Below, one piece after another: positions 42,278-53,182 of a DNA stretch of 64,000 nucleotides (the stretch's first letter is position 1; the number at the start of each line of letters is the position of its first letter). Source of the stretch: JAIPDZ01 sp034522175. GTDB lineage: Bacteria > Desulfobacterota > DSM-4660 > Desulfatiglandales > Desulfatiglandaceae. The stretch covers positions 682,001 to 746,000 of the forward strand of contig JAXHLQ010000001.1 of the NCBI GenBank assembly GCA_034522175.1. Direction: 5' to 3'. Under the pieces are notes generated by a model. That model worked only from the letters and a program-made list of their open reading frames with translations, was not told the DNA's origin and made no database searches. A program made the translations under genes and the position numbers.

Positions 42278-44030
42278 CTATAACTCTGTCATCTCCTGAT
42301 GTGCCTGTTCCAAAAGATATCGTGTATCAGCCCGGTCCTCCAGGGAAAGGGCCTTTTCAAAACAGCGGACGGCCTCTTCTGCCCTTCCGGTTAGCAAATA
42401 AGTCAGCCCCATATTGTGCCAGGCATCCACGTTCCCCGGTTCCAGTTCGAGCGCCCTCAGGTTGTGTTCAATGGCTTTGTCGGGCAGGTCTTCCGACGCG
42501 GCCACCATGCCCAGCAACACCTGGAACCGGGCCTGCCGGGGATAGGCAGCCGCCCCTTCCCTTGCCATTTTCCGCGCCTTTGCCATTTCACCGATATGGT
42601 AGTATGCCTTGGCGAGGAAGAACTCTTCTGTTCCCGATTTGGGAGGGCATGAGATGGACATGGAAACGAAAATTATGAGGGCGAATGCCACGATCACAAG
42701 AGATGATCTGCCCCACTGTTTCATCTCTGCCCACTTCCAGAGAACGGAAAGACAGATCCCGGCCCCCATGATCAAAAAAGGGACCGCCGGCATGCGGAGG
42801 CGCGATGATGTGTAAAAAATCAGAACGGTTGCCAGTGTCATAAGGATGGGCAACAGGAGAACAACGGCCCTTCTCGATTGCCGGATGCCGATCACAAGCC
42901 CCGGCACGCCGAGTCCAAGTATCACTGAAAAGAACGGAAACGGCCAGCCGAGAAAAGGCGAAAACCCGGCGGCCGTCTCATAGCTGTGATTGGTGGGGAT
43001 TTCGCAATGACCGATGGTCCCTTTGAGCTTATTGGTCAAGAGAACAGGGATGGTCTCCGGGTCTTCACGCAAAAAACGAAGCGTTTCCAAGGCCCAGTAC
43101 CTGGAAACCTCCCTTTGCGTCAGGGATCTTCCCAGCCTGCGTTCTGCCTCGGCATGAAAATCCTTTTCCGAGGCAACTGGGTCGGCCCTGGAAAAAGCCG
43201 GCACATTGTAGCGACCCGTGAGATTGGAAGGGTTGTTGGATGTATAAAGCAGCCGTCCTCCCTGGGTGTTCATGAGGGCGAGTTCCCCGGTCGTCGCATA
43301 ATTTCTCAATACCCCGGGAACAAGTATCAGCGCGAAGCCAACCAAAACGAGGGTGCAATGGGCAACGGGTTTTCGCCAAGACGATCTTTGATAGAACAGG
43401 ATAAACACCATGCTGAGAGGCAGCATCAGACCAAGGTTTGCCCACAGATAGGACATCAACCCCAACAGCAGCCCCAAAAATAGCCAGTACCTGTCCCGAC
43501 CCGAATCGAGGGCCTTCAAAAGAAGTAAAACGCTTAACAGCAGCATGGTCACTGCCGGCGTTGTCTTGAGAAGCAGGAGGGAATGAGAAAAAGGCAACCG
43601 GATACAGGGCATAAAGGAGGCCTGCCAAAAGCCCTGCCCGCCTGCTATGTACCCTTGCCGCGATCCAATAGATCAACAGGATGTTGAAGCTGTCCAACCC
43701 GATCTGAACAAGACGTACAGTCGTGAGATTGTCCCCGAAAAGAAAGAATAGGCCCCCAAGAAAATACCCATACAGGGGGTCCATGAAGAAAAGTCCATCC
43801 TCCCCTAGCCACGTCCCGTCTGCGATCCTTTTGCCGAGCAGCACATAGTAGTGCTCATCCAGCACAGGCATGTACAATAAGGGGTTGCCCGAACTTGCGA
43901 CCAAGTGAAGAATGCGTAAAGTCAGCCCGAGCAGATAAACGTAAAGCAGGTATCTTCCGGAATCCAGGAATGGTTGATTGGGTCCAACCTCATTTTTTTC
44001 GAGCGGCAGACAGATCATCGAGACACCCAT
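42278..44030 (-). CDS. GT39-like membrane glycosyltransferase with TPR tail, one frameshift
   Basis: N-terminal part from 44030 (LLYVYLLGLTLRILHLVASS...DEHYYVLLGKRIADG...PLYGYFLGGLFFLFGDNL...LLAGLLYALYPVAFF) is a PMT/GT39-type multi-pass membrane protein with conserved D/E in the first loop. After a shift near 43590 the rest continues (SLLLLKTTPAVTMLLLSVLLLL...) with more helices, and the C-terminus has TPR repeats (KAIEHNLRALELEPGNVDAWHNMGLTYLLTGRAEEAVRCFEKALSLE). About 580 residues. The frameshift would need removal of one base in T5 or two added, so this break could be real. Confidence 0.78.
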
Positions 44031-44368
44031 CCGAACGAGCTGGAAAGAAAAGGAGATTAGCCAGGCCTGTTAGGCTGCCCCGGACCTCAAAAATCCTTTT
44101 TTGGGGAGGAAGTATCCAGCTTCCAAATTTCTCATACAAGAGGCGTATCTTCTCAATACATCGAGGTGTCTGGCTTCTGCCGCGCGGAGCTGAATTCAAG
44201 TTTTCGCCGGAATGACGAACAATCCAACCTTGCGTCATTCCAACGGAAGCAGGAATCTAGGGGTTTACCCCAAATATTGAGATGTTACTATGTGGTCAAA
44301 ATAGACTCACTGTTCTGTGAGGATCAAATTCTTGGATTACAACTACTCCTTTCAGAAAAATAGATCTC
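44031..44368 (+). other. Intergenic, dispersed repeat phrases
   Basis: Contains TTTTCGCCGGAATGACGAAC (44200 region), a phrase that recurs at 17140-17160 and 58060-58080. No gene seen. Confidence 0.4.
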
Positions 44369-46411
44369 TCAGTTATTTACTTTCCTCATCTTCAGATGTT
44401 TATTAGCGGAATCATTATCGCCCAGCGCCAAATATATTCTGGCTATATGGTAATGAGCTTCAGAGAATCCTGGCTTGAGTTCAATGCATTTCTGAAAATA
44501 TACAAGAGATTTCTCGTATTGCTTCAGCCTTTCATGGATCACCCCCAAAAAGAAATATGATTCAATTTCCTTATATTTCGTTTTGATAACCTGTTTGAAC
44601 TGAATGATGGCATCTTCATAATCCTCTAAGCGATAATAGGTAACAGCAACATTGTAACGTATAGTATTACTCTCGGGCAAGAACGACAAAGCTTGCTTAA
44701 AATGAAAGAGCGCTTTTTCGTATTGTGCTTGTTTAAATTTGATCTGTCCAAGTCGTAAATTTAAAATCACATCGTTCGGCTGCAGGCTAAACGCCTCATA
44801 AAACTGTTGTTCCGCTTCATGCACCTTCCCCTGATTTAACAAATCATTTCCAAAATGAAAATGCACGGCCACAGGATTCGGCTTTGCCAGCCTATCTTTC
44901 ACGTCCACAAATCTAAACCCCCCCGGCGGATCATAGTGAAACCAGTGCTCATTGGTCAATACTTCGTAGTTTGTGCCAAAGTACTGGTTAAAAATGATCC
45001 TAAAGATATTGACAGGACTCACACTTTTATCATTGAGTTCACAATTACTACAATCTGGCAAATGGTATGCATTTAATGTCGACATACATTCTCTCATGTA
45101 TGTTTTGTCCGGATCACCGAAAACAGTCATGGATCGAGGACCATGATCACCAAACAGGATAATAATCGGAGGATTCTGCGACCCAGATAATACTCTATCA
45201 ATAGTTTTACTTATAAGTTTATTTATATATATAAGCTGATCTTTGTAACCCTTAATATAGTCAGATCTGGATAGCCTTCCTTTTCGTATCAACCAATCTC
45301 CATCATGATCAGTAAACCGAGCTTCGGAGTCAATTTCTTCTCCATTCGCACCAAATACAAAAGGTGGGTGAGGCGCAAGGATATGTGCAAATACAAAAAC
45401 AGGCTTATTATAATCGCTAAAACTTGGTATCTTATTTAGGATAAAATAAAGTCTTTTCCTATGTAAATCAAACTGGTTATATGAGTTAAATATATTCAAC
45501 AAAAGCGCAATAGGAGTCATATTAATTATGGCATGCTGAAACTCGGTTAAATTACCCTCTGGCTCCAGACAAATGTCCGCATTTTCAATCTCAGTGTCTG
45601 TAACACCTGATGAAAATGCCACCATAGAATATCCTTTATTTTTTAAAAAAGAAGCGACTTTACTTTCTCTTATTAGCCCCCAAAACTGGCTTTTTTCAAA
45701 CGGATTTTCGGGCAATTGTTTTCCAATGAAATTATTGATGTAGTTCAGATTAAGACATGATGCGACAGTCAAAAAAGTTTTATTGTAATTAGAGAAAGAT
45801 TTTCGTGCCACAAAAAATCCTCTATTTTCTAAGAAACTCACAAATTCTGAATTATCATAACCATAAATCTCTCTAAGGATGTCTGAACCGGCATAGGCGT
45901 CCAAAATGATAAAATATATGCTTGGAAGGTCTCTTTTACCTTGCGGTATTTCAAATCTATCGGCTGAAAAAACTGATTCAATGTAATTTTCTTTATGATA
46001 ATAACCCTTAATTTTATATGTCATTATAGAGTATAATGGAAATATTAGCATTATTATTCCAAAAAAATTGATAATTCTCGTCAGATTATATAATGTCCAT
46101 TTTGTTTTATAAATATTTATTATGCCTATAATGAAAAGTACAGGCCATATTATGTACAGTCCTGGCATAGACTCCGATAAATGGCCGTATGTAAAGAAGA
46201 GCACAATGAAGAATGTGATTACAAGTGCTGACTTATAACCATTTCTAAGTAACAAATATGTGGCAGACCACAATACTGCGACACAAAATACAATTGTTGC
46301 TATCGGCGACACAATGGCGCTCATAGAGAGTTCTCTAATATTATGCGAAAACAAAAATAGGACAGGATATGCGCCAAATAAAAAAGGATGTATTATTAAC
46401 ACTTTTTTCAT
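44369..46411 (-). CDS. Membrane-anchored sulfatase/LTA-synthase-like protein with C-terminal TPR
   Basis: 680 residues from ATG 46411 (MKKVLIIHPFLFGAYPVLFLF), preceded by GAGGTGG; an ATG at 46450 is possible. About five transmembrane helices, then a sulfatase-superfamily (alkaline phosphatase-like) domain (DLPSIYFIILDAYAGSDIL ... KPVFVFAHILAPHPPFVF ... PIIILFGDHGPRS) with metal-binding D, H and DHG. The last 200 residues are TPR repeats (NPVAVHFHFGNDLLNQGKVH..., YEKALFHFKQAL). Type found in Desulfobacterota polysaccharide loci; probably transfers or cleaves a phospho-head group. Intact frame. Confidence 0.8.
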   Translation of the reverse strand: MKKVLIIHPFLFGAYPVLFLFSHNIRELSMSAIVSPIATIVFCVAVLWSATYLLLRNGYKSALVITFFIVLFFTYGHLSESMPGLYIIWPVLFIIGIINIYKTKWTLYNLTRIINFFGIIMLIFPLYSIMTYKIKGYYHKENYIESVFSADRFEIPQGKRDLPSIYFIILDAYAGSDILREIYGYDNSEFVSFLENRGFFVARKSFSNYNKTFLTVASCLNLNYINNFIGKQLPENPFEKSQFWGLIRESKVASFLKNKGYSMVAFSSGVTDTEIENADICLEPEGNLTEFQHAIINMTPIALLLNIFNSYNQFDLHRKRLYFILNKIPSFSDYNKPVFVFAHILAPHPPFVFGANGEEIDSEARFTDHDGDWLIRKGRLSRSDYIKGYKDQLIYINKLISKTIDRVLSGSQNPPIIILFGDHGPRSMTVFGDPDKTYMRECMSTLNAYHLPDCSNCELNDKSVSPVNIFRIIFNQYFGTNYEVLTNEHWFHYDPPGGFRFVDVKDRLAKPNPVAVHFHFGNDLLNQGKVHEAEQQFYEAFSLQPNDVILNLRLGQIKFKQAQYEKALFHFKQALSFLPESNTIRYNVAVTYYRLEDYEDAIIQFKQVIKTKYKEIESYFFLGVIHERLKQYEKSLVYFQKCIELKPGFSEAHYHIARIYLALGDNDSANKHLKMRKVNN

Positions 46412-47817
46412 AACCACCTCTATCGTTGCCCATATTTCCTTATCGCGCACGATACTCTAGCTAGCCAACGAGAGATTTGACTGGGGTCATGCTACAAGAG
46501 AAAACCTTGCACGAGCGACTCATCTCAACACATTAGTCGACTTTCCGAAGTACCATTATACCGAACCTATCGTTTCTTAACGGTGGCGAGCCTACTAACT
46601 TGGCAGGCTTGTAATTAACCTGTATCCAGTCATATATCTCGTTGCCATATCCTTTTCCAAAGAAATCGAAACCATATTCGCTGGTGTCTTTGTGTACAAC
46701 TACAACGTAATCGGGGGACTCAGACATCACAGCGTTCAACAAGCGACCTTGACCGAACATCATCAATTCAGGCGGCATAAGGTTGACGACAGGCACCGGA
46801 TTTATTCGTCGACTCAAGTAGTTGATCATTACCCCTTCCGGGAGAACAAATACAGTCGCATCTTTCGTTGTGTATTCATCAATCCACTTTACCACTTCAT
46901 TTACAAAATGACCTCTCAAACCTGAATAGAAAAAATCACGCTCTGAACTTACAGGCATGATCTTCCTGGAGTACATGTTCTTCGTGATGTTTAAATGCAA
47001 TCCAACAATAAGAACTAAGGCTGCAGAAGTGGCTGCAATATAAGGCCCTACCTGTCTATTCCTGTCCCTTAACATTCTTGGTATTAAATCAAAAAAAAGC
47101 ACGCCGGCCAGCATAAAAGCGGGCATTGCAAGGACAAAACCGTAATGATAAATTCGAACATTCAATAGCATTTTCGTCAAGAGGGCAAATCCAAAGATAG
47201 ACAGAACAAAAATAAAAGCTGACTTTTTTGATTTCCGTTTTACCGCCATATACAAAGACCACAAACCCAATACCAGAACGAAAATCGGCAATGGCCGAGC
47301 AAACAGTGAAATAGGGAGGCTGGAACGACAAAAAACAAATAAATAGAGCAATAGTACAGGTATCATGGCAATAGAATAGGCGGTGAACCTATTAAAACCA
47401 ACAAAACAGGAAATGATTGGAACCCCGAATACAAAAGTATAGCCAAGCATGCACAGGGCGATCGTATAAAGGCTAAATTGCATATCAATAATACCCATAC
47501 TAGACTGGTAAAATTTTAGTGAACTTAGGGAAGCATTTCCGGCATAGAGCCATCCACCGAGAACACCTTCCAGAGCAATCTCGCCAGGAATCTCATTTGA
47601 TAATAGAAAAAAGGCCACTAATATAGGCAACGCCATGGTGCATACATAGGTGATCGGATAAGACGTACCTAATTCCTTTGCAATTCTGGCTAAGCTATTG
47701 AATAGATGCAATAAAAGGACATTTTAATCGTTTTGAAAAGGTACATAAAAAGTCCTTGACGTACTGAGTTATTTAGTGTATACTCCTTTCAAATTCTATG
47801 AGTGAAAGGAGCACAAA

Positions 47818-48164
47818 ATGAATTACTTAGACAACTACCTAGACATTAAGCGAGAATTGTTGCAAGCTCAACTTAGAGTAGTTTATCGCCATCAACGAAA
47901 AGGGGTGCCCCAGGGCAAAAACTAAAACGTACGTCTAATTTAACTATCGTTGAAGACATACTTCAAAACTCGGGCCAACCTCTACACATTTCAAAAATTA
48001 TCCAGATCGCTAAGAAAGACTATGGTGTCAATTTGGAAAGAGACTCCGTCGTCTCTGCCGTAATCAAGAAGATTAATGCAGGAAAAATCTTCGTTCGTGT
48101 CGCACCTAATACCTTTGCGCTCAAAAACAGCCCGGAAATGGTTGATGAAGGAGGTGCACTATGA
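47818..48164 (+). CDS. HARE-HTH-like protein inside the IS, one frameshift
   Basis: MNYLDNYLDIKRELLQAQLR VVYRHQRKG, then, adding one base to GGGG 47902-47905, GAPGQKLKRTSNLTIVEDIL and QNSGQPLHISKIIQIAKKDY and GVNLERDSVVSAVIKKINAG and KIFVRVAPNTFALK. LTIVEDILQNSGQPLHISKI is the HARE-HTH/winged-helix domain. AGGAG precedes the ATG. 115 residues. Its stop overlaps the transposase ATG. A regulatory or accessory role in transposition is inference. Confidence 0.65.
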
Positions 48165-49407
48165 GCTTTATTCATAAGTTGAATACGTTGCGTAAAGTTC
48201 TCGGCATCAATGAGCACTTCCAGCGGGAAAAAAAATTTCTCTTTTTGAAATCGTGGTATCCTTGATAACGACCTTTTCCGTTTGTGGAAAGAAGAAGAGT
48301 ATTGCTGATGCCCATAGAAATTTTGTAAAACATACCGGAAAGAATGTTTCCAGAAGCAGTTTCTGGGAACGAATCGCAAATAAAACACTCTTGGACTTCA
48401 TCGAAAAAGCTGTTCTGGAATTCTCCTTTCATATTCAGGAAAAGGCCCTTTCAAAACTTTCATGGCTTTCTTTATTTGAGGATGTATATATTTTCGATGC
48501 ATCACCTATACGACTGCCAGCCGGGTTATCAAATATATTTCCCGGTAATCGAACAAATCACAGCCCTGCCTGCCTAAAATTAAGCGCCCTATACAGATTG
48601 AGTGTAAGAAGCACAGAATGGGTTGAATTTAGCGCCCAAAAACAGCACGATAGCAAGTTCCTTCCAGATTTGAATCAGTTAAAGGGATCTTTGTTTTTAT
48701 TTGATCTCGGCTACTTCAGTCATGCTTTTCTACATCAACTGTGTAATATCGGAGTCTGGTTTGTATGCCGTCTAAAAGCAAATTCCGTCCCAATAATAAC
48801 AAAAGTCGGCAAAGGGGTGGCAAAGCGACACATTGGGCGACCGTTAGACAAAAACGTCAACCTCAGAGGCATGATTGTCGAGGTCTGGGGAAAGTTGAAT
48901 CTCCGTGGAACAAAATCCCCTGAGCTTCGTTTTATTGGTTTTCGTCTTCCTCTCACAAAGGAATACCGATGGTACGTTACAAATGTTCCAAGTTCAATGG
49001 CATTAGCAGAATGGATATACCCGATTTATCGATTAAGATGGCAGATTGAGCTGTTTTTCAAATCCATCAAGTCAATGCTTCATGCCGATCAAATAACATC
49101 TGAAAATAAAAATATAGTCCTGGTCACCGTTTACAGTTCAATACTTTCTTCTCTTATTGCAAATTCAATAATAATTGAATATGCTCTTGTCTCAGCTAAG
49201 ATAGAATTGAAATCTGTTACAGCGCAACGAATAACATTCGTCTTTTCTCTAATTGCTAATGACTTGGCAAAGTGTATTTTAAGGAAAGATTTTCCTCCAA
49301 AAACCTTCATTCAGAATCTGACAAAGTTGCTCCCATTACTAATTTGTCCTAATCGAAAACATAGACCCACGTCATTAGAAATAGTAGCAATGTTCGATAC
49401 AATATAG
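48161..49407 (+). CDS. IS4-family transposase, one apparent frameshift
   Basis: Starts MSFIHKLNTLRKVLGINEHF QRE; adding one A to the A8 run 48228-48235 leads to ISLFEIVVSLITTFSVCGKKKSIADAHRNF and the rest. DDE residues: YIFDASPIRLP (first D), LFLFDLGYF (second D), and the YREK-like IYRLRWQIELFFKSIK motif with the catalytic E. About 415 residues, full length for the family. If the shift is a consensus error the element may be active. Confidence 0.85.
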
Positions 49408-50140
49408 ATATAGAGTTTTTTTATCCGATCACATATGATGGTGCATAGTATCAGGATAAAAGAAACGACTGCTTCCTTCCAATTCTTAATGATAACTGTT
49501 ATGGCAAGGAAAGCGATGATTGCAAGAAAACTAGCGAGAAAGAACTCTGGTTTCGTCAGGAAAATTAGACCTAATATGAAACCACCAAATGAAACCGCCA
49601 AAAAGTTTTTTTTGAGTAATGAACAACTTAAGCAGCAAAGCATTGCTAATGAAAGCAGCATGGCATGAGTTGCGTCGTGCGAGTACGGTGTTATGTAGTT
49701 ATAATTCCCTATTCCAACATACTGCGAAAATGCGAATAATAATAAGAAAGCCGTGCAGCCGAATATCGCCAGCCAGTACGATGACACCGTCCGCAGCAAT
49801 AGAAACACGAATGACACAATTAAACAAAGTAGGATTATATTAGCCATGACGAGGGTGTTCAGTCCCACCCCGAACAATTTAAAAAGTAGGAAGTTCCAAT
49901 AAGGACTTAATGGTCCGTTAAAGTAAAATATATCAGTATATAACTGCTTACCCTGAAGCATTGCCCAAGGAACATAGAGCTCCCGCCCGAAATCAACCAA
50001 AGGATCAGGCCACTTGCCCATGCTAAATAAAAGCATGACAACAAATGTAATTATGATAAGCAAAGGGCTAAGTCGCTTAGCTTTTAACGAGAGCATACTC
50101 ATAATAGATGTCGAATACCGTGGCCCAATTCCACTAATTC

Positions 50141-51606
50141 CTATTCTGTAACCTCACAAGATTGGCCGCCCGCAGGTAGCCTTCCACTCCAGACCGTAGG
50201 CACCACCTCATGCCATTCCAGACCCTGGATTTTGGGTTCGGTCCTTCGGATGAGCATCATACGGTCCTTTTTAGTCATCTTTTTAACCCATGGTTCATAA
50301 TTTTCGGCTTTATTACGGGAAAGCTGAATGCGCCGGTATATGGTTAAATCGTCCTTTGACATCCAGATGGGTTCAAAGCCCAGCATATACCGCCACGGTC
50401 CGTGTGGATTGTGGTAGAAGACATTGTAAAATAGGCCCATATTAACATTATACAGTATGCCCCCTCATCCGGAAGCCAGGGACGATGATCGGCTTCAGCC
50501 ATTTTAGGCCAAGGGACTCCCAGATTCCTGGTCCATCGGCTGCCGCGATCGTTGGTCAGTGCCAGGAAGAGCACCAGGCAGGCCGCAACCACTATGGATA
50601 GGCGTTTCAGCGTAAATGGTTTCACTCCCTGTTCGAGAATGCGCTGTAGTTCCAGGGCCAGCCAGACCGTCATGGCCGGCCACCCCCAGTCAGACCAGAA
50701 ACGAACAGCCACAAAACCCATAACCCAACCCAGACCGGCCAGGAAAAATACCGGATTGTCCAGGCTCTTCGAGATATCTTCTCCTTTCAGGCGCTGCCAC
50801 AGCAGCACCAGAGTGACCACCACAATCACGATCGGGGCGCCAGCAAAGGGCTGAAATTCGCTTACCAGCTGTCTCTGCAAAAGATGAGAATCAAAGGCTT
50901 CCAACGCATGAAAGACCATCTGATACAAAAACGCCACGGGTTTACCGGTAAGGCAAGCGCCAACCGCAACGCCTACGGCGGTAGCAGAACTCATCAACCA
51001 AAAGACGCGCCACTGTCTGGCCAAAAAAAGCGCGGCCAGCGGCAGGCTCAACAGATACCATGTTCCGTGAATCCATGTGGAAAGGGCAGCAGCGATGGCG
51101 TAGCCTATAACTTCGATCCATGGCTTTTTTTCATCCTTAATCCGCTTCCATAAAAAGCAGAAAAGAACAGTCACAAAAATGCTGAAGATAAAGGGGCGGC
51201 CATAAAAGGTCCTAAACAAAGGACCAAAGGAGAATAGCACCATGATCAACAAGGCCATTAGCCAGGCCTCGGGCCTTTGGAAATAGAAAAGGGGAACGAA
51301 GGCAAAAAGGAGAAAGAGGAAAATAATAGAAAAAACAAGAAGATCGTCTTTCTCCATAGCAAATAGCCGCTGAACGCCGGTCAACACAGCATGCCATCCC
51401 GGGTGGCTGTCCATGGTGATTTCGGACCGGACCAACAGAATATCAGACCAATTTTTTCCAGAAACAACCTTTGCCACATGGCGTAGTGCGTCGTCTGACG
51501 GTTGGAACCCCTGTCCAATGACACACAACGAAGCGATCAGAAGTGTTGCGAGGCAAAGAGTTACGACAAACAACGGAAAAAAACGCTGCTTGAAAGCAAA
51601 ATCCAT
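50141..51606 (-). CDS. Multi-pass membrane protein, one apparent frameshift
   Basis: From 51606: RFFPLFVVTLCLATLLIASLCVIGQGFQPSDDALRHVAKVVSGKNWSDILLVRSEITMDSHPGWHAVL then about ten hydrophobic segments. Adding one base to C5 50460-50464 restores LPDEGGILYNVNMGLFYNVF and continues to 50141 (SCEVTE). The DD.LRH..........W......HPGWH pattern resembles GT39/DUF-type membrane transferases. About 488 residues. Head gene of the row of membrane proteins, just upstream of pilA on the same strand. Confidence 0.75.
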
Positions 51607-51671
51607 TCAATCAAAACCCTCTTGTTGGAGCTCAGATAGATCCCTGTTAAAGTGTTTGTTTCAGGATGTAT

Positions 51672-51711
51672 AAAAAAAGGGGAAGGCGCAAGTCCTTCCC
51701 CTTTTTTTTTG
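51672..51711 (-). terminator. Terminator of pilA (bidirectional hairpin)
   Basis: GGGGAAGG pairs with CCTTCCCC, flanked by A7 on one side and T9 on the other. On the minus strand it follows the pilA stop codon and ends in a T run. Confidence 0.85.
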
Positions 51712-51741
51712 CGAAAGTTGTCAAAAAATTAACTCTCGGAG

Positions 51742-52116
51742 TTAATCGCTGGTTATAGTTCCGTCGGCATCCACGTTGTATGTCTTAGCCCCCTTGTTGT
51801 GAGAAGCGTTTATTGTAAGGCCTTCTACATCTCCACTTACACCGGTTGTAACACCCTCTGTGCCCCTAAAGCCATAATTGTCGAGATCGCTAACACTCCC
51901 AATGCTTCCTGTGGGGTTATCAGAAAAATAGGCCTGGGCGGCTGTATAGGCATTTTTGGCGTCTGAATTGGCAGCGGTGTCGTAAGCTCTCTCCCGATAC
52001 GCTGAAAACTGAGGGATAGCAATCGCCGCCAGAATGCCGATAATGGCGATGACGATCATCAGTTCGATGAGGGTAAAGCCTTTTTCCCCTCTGCTTTTGT
52101 TTAATTTATCTAACAT
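51742..52116 (-). CDS. pilA: Type IV major pilin PilA
   Basis: 124 residues. Prepilin signal with cleavage after glycine: SRGEKG-FTLIELMIVIAIIGILAAIAIPQFSAYRERAYD, with the conserved Glu5. The short globular part (about 90 residues) ends in GAKTYNVDADGTITSD. Deltaproteobacterial PilA style, as used for twitching motility and adhesion. Strong terminator downstream and a sigma-54-like site upstream, so it is a monocistronic unit. GGAGG precedes the ATG. Confidence 0.95.
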   Translation of the reverse strand: MLDKLNKSRGEKGFTLIELMIVIAIIGILAAIAIPQFSAYRERAYDTAANSDAKNAYTAAQAYFSDNPTGSIGSVSDLDNYGFRGTEGVTTGVSGDVEGLTINASHNKGAKTYNVDADGTITSD

Positions 52117-52885
52117 GTGATCCTCCTTACATTTCCATGGGTTTATTTATTGTTTCTTGTTCAACCTTCAGCCTGTAAACTCTTCTAACTCACCCCCCTT
52201 TCTTTTTTTTAAGCGTTCACGGGTTCAAAGGTTCAGGGGTTCAGGGTTGAATTCCTGGCCCCTGGCTGCGACTGTGCAGTCGGATCGCCTTGGGAACCCA
52301 CGTCCTCATCGGGGCCCTCGAAAACCTGTCGCCCATTTCAACGCATTTAGCGAAGGCAGTCTGCTTTAGCAGATGTTAGGATTTTCAATTCTATCTTTTT
52401 TCCCAATCTTGCACGTTGAACCCGGAACCTGTGAACGGTTATCTTTTTGAGCGGTTTGCAGGTTAAAAAAAACCTGCGTCAAACCAAAAGCAATTGTTGT
52501 GCCATAAAACACGGACCACTGGCGTTAGCCTGACGTTTTCCTTTTGGAATCAATGGGTTAACTCACTGAATTATTTTACAGCCCGATTAATTCTCAGCGC
52601 GCGGTGTTTCATTTGGATGCTTTTTTAACGTAATTTGTAATAATTGTGACAAAATTTGTAAGATAAAGGCCTCAAATCCAAGGAAAGCCGGGTTCCTGGT
52701 TTTTCGAAACAACAGACTGAAAAAATAAGACATTTTTGTCATTGTTTCGTATTTCGAGATTCGGATTTCGGATTTTCTGAACGACGGAAGAAAAGACAAG
52801 TGGCGGGCCTTGGAATCTCTTGACAAAGTAAAAAGGGTCCTATAAGATGACTATGTAATATGTCCTTATTTATGGTCATCTTTTT
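52117..52885 (-). other. Long leader and intergenic region upstream of pilA
   Basis: Contains the sigma-54-like promoter at 52489-52504, a hairpin GCAGGTT/AACCTGC at 52457-52477, repeats of TTCAGGGGTTCAGGGTT near 52230, and dispersed phrases of the type TTCGAGATTCGGATTTCGGA near 52755. No coding sequence recognised. Confidence 0.5.
52489..52504 (-). promoter_or_regulatory. Sigma-54-type promoter (-24/-12) upstream of pilA
   Basis: On the minus strand: TGGCAC-AACAA-TTGC, matching the consensus TGGCAC-N5-TTGC(A/T). Start would be at about 52477, giving a leader of about 360 nt before pilA. pilA is often sigma-54-dependent (PilR), which supports the call; the long distance weakens it. Confidence 0.6.
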
Positions 52886-52915
52886 ATGACGGTATCAAAA
52901 TTGGGGGAGGGAATC

Positions 52916-53182
52916 ATGAACTCGCTGACCGTTTCCATTGCTGAAGGAAAGAAAAACTTCGCAAAGCTCATCCGGGCCTCAGAGGAACAAAACCAGAAGA
53001 TCATCGTCTCCCGCCGGGGCAACCCTGTGGCGGTCATTGTCCCGTACGAAACCCACATAAAGGACAGAAAAAAAGATGCATGGATGAAAATTGAGGAGGT
53101 CAGGGCCGAATACCGGGAATCAGGATTGCATGCCGGATCGGTATATGAGGCCTCGAGAAAGGAATTGGAAAACAAAAAATGA
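52916..53182 (+). CDS. Phd/YefM-family antitoxin
   Basis: 88 residues from ATG 52916 (MNSLTVSIAEGKKNFAKLIRASEEQNQKIIVSRRGNPVAVIVPY). GGGAGGG precedes it; an upstream ATG at 52886 is less likely. R.G.PVAV.V.Y is the Phd core. Overlaps the PIN gene by ATGA. Confidence 0.88.
   Translation: MNSLTVSIAEGKKNFAKLIRASEEQNQKIIVSRRGNPVAVIVPYETHIKDRKKDAWMKIEEVRAEYRESGLHAGSVYEASRKELENKK

Larger units (their letters stand above)
47720..49425 (+). mobile_element. IS4-family insertion sequence with an accessory HTH gene
   Basis: About 1.7 kb inserted in the GT39-like gene. Encodes a HARE-HTH-type protein (47818-48164) followed by an IS4-type transposase (48161-49407), overlapping ATGA. Ends are not resolved: I could not identify convincing terminal repeats or target duplication by eye; AT-rich ATAAAA motifs occur near both ends. 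Confidence 0.75.
46533..50102 (-). pseudogene. GT39-like membrane protein split by an IS4-type insertion
   Basis: N-terminal half 50102 to about 49430 (SPLLIIITFVVMLLFSMGKWPDPLVDFGRELYVPWAMLQGKQLYTDIFYFNGPLSPYWNFLLFKLFGVGLN) and C-terminal half 47711-46533 (LARIAKELGTSYPITYVCTM...). DFGRELYVPW...G..LY.D..YFNGPLSPYWN is the first-loop motif of GT39 proteins. Removing the IS would give about 620 residues. Neither half alone is functional. It lies in a row of similar membrane transferases. Confidence 0.75.
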
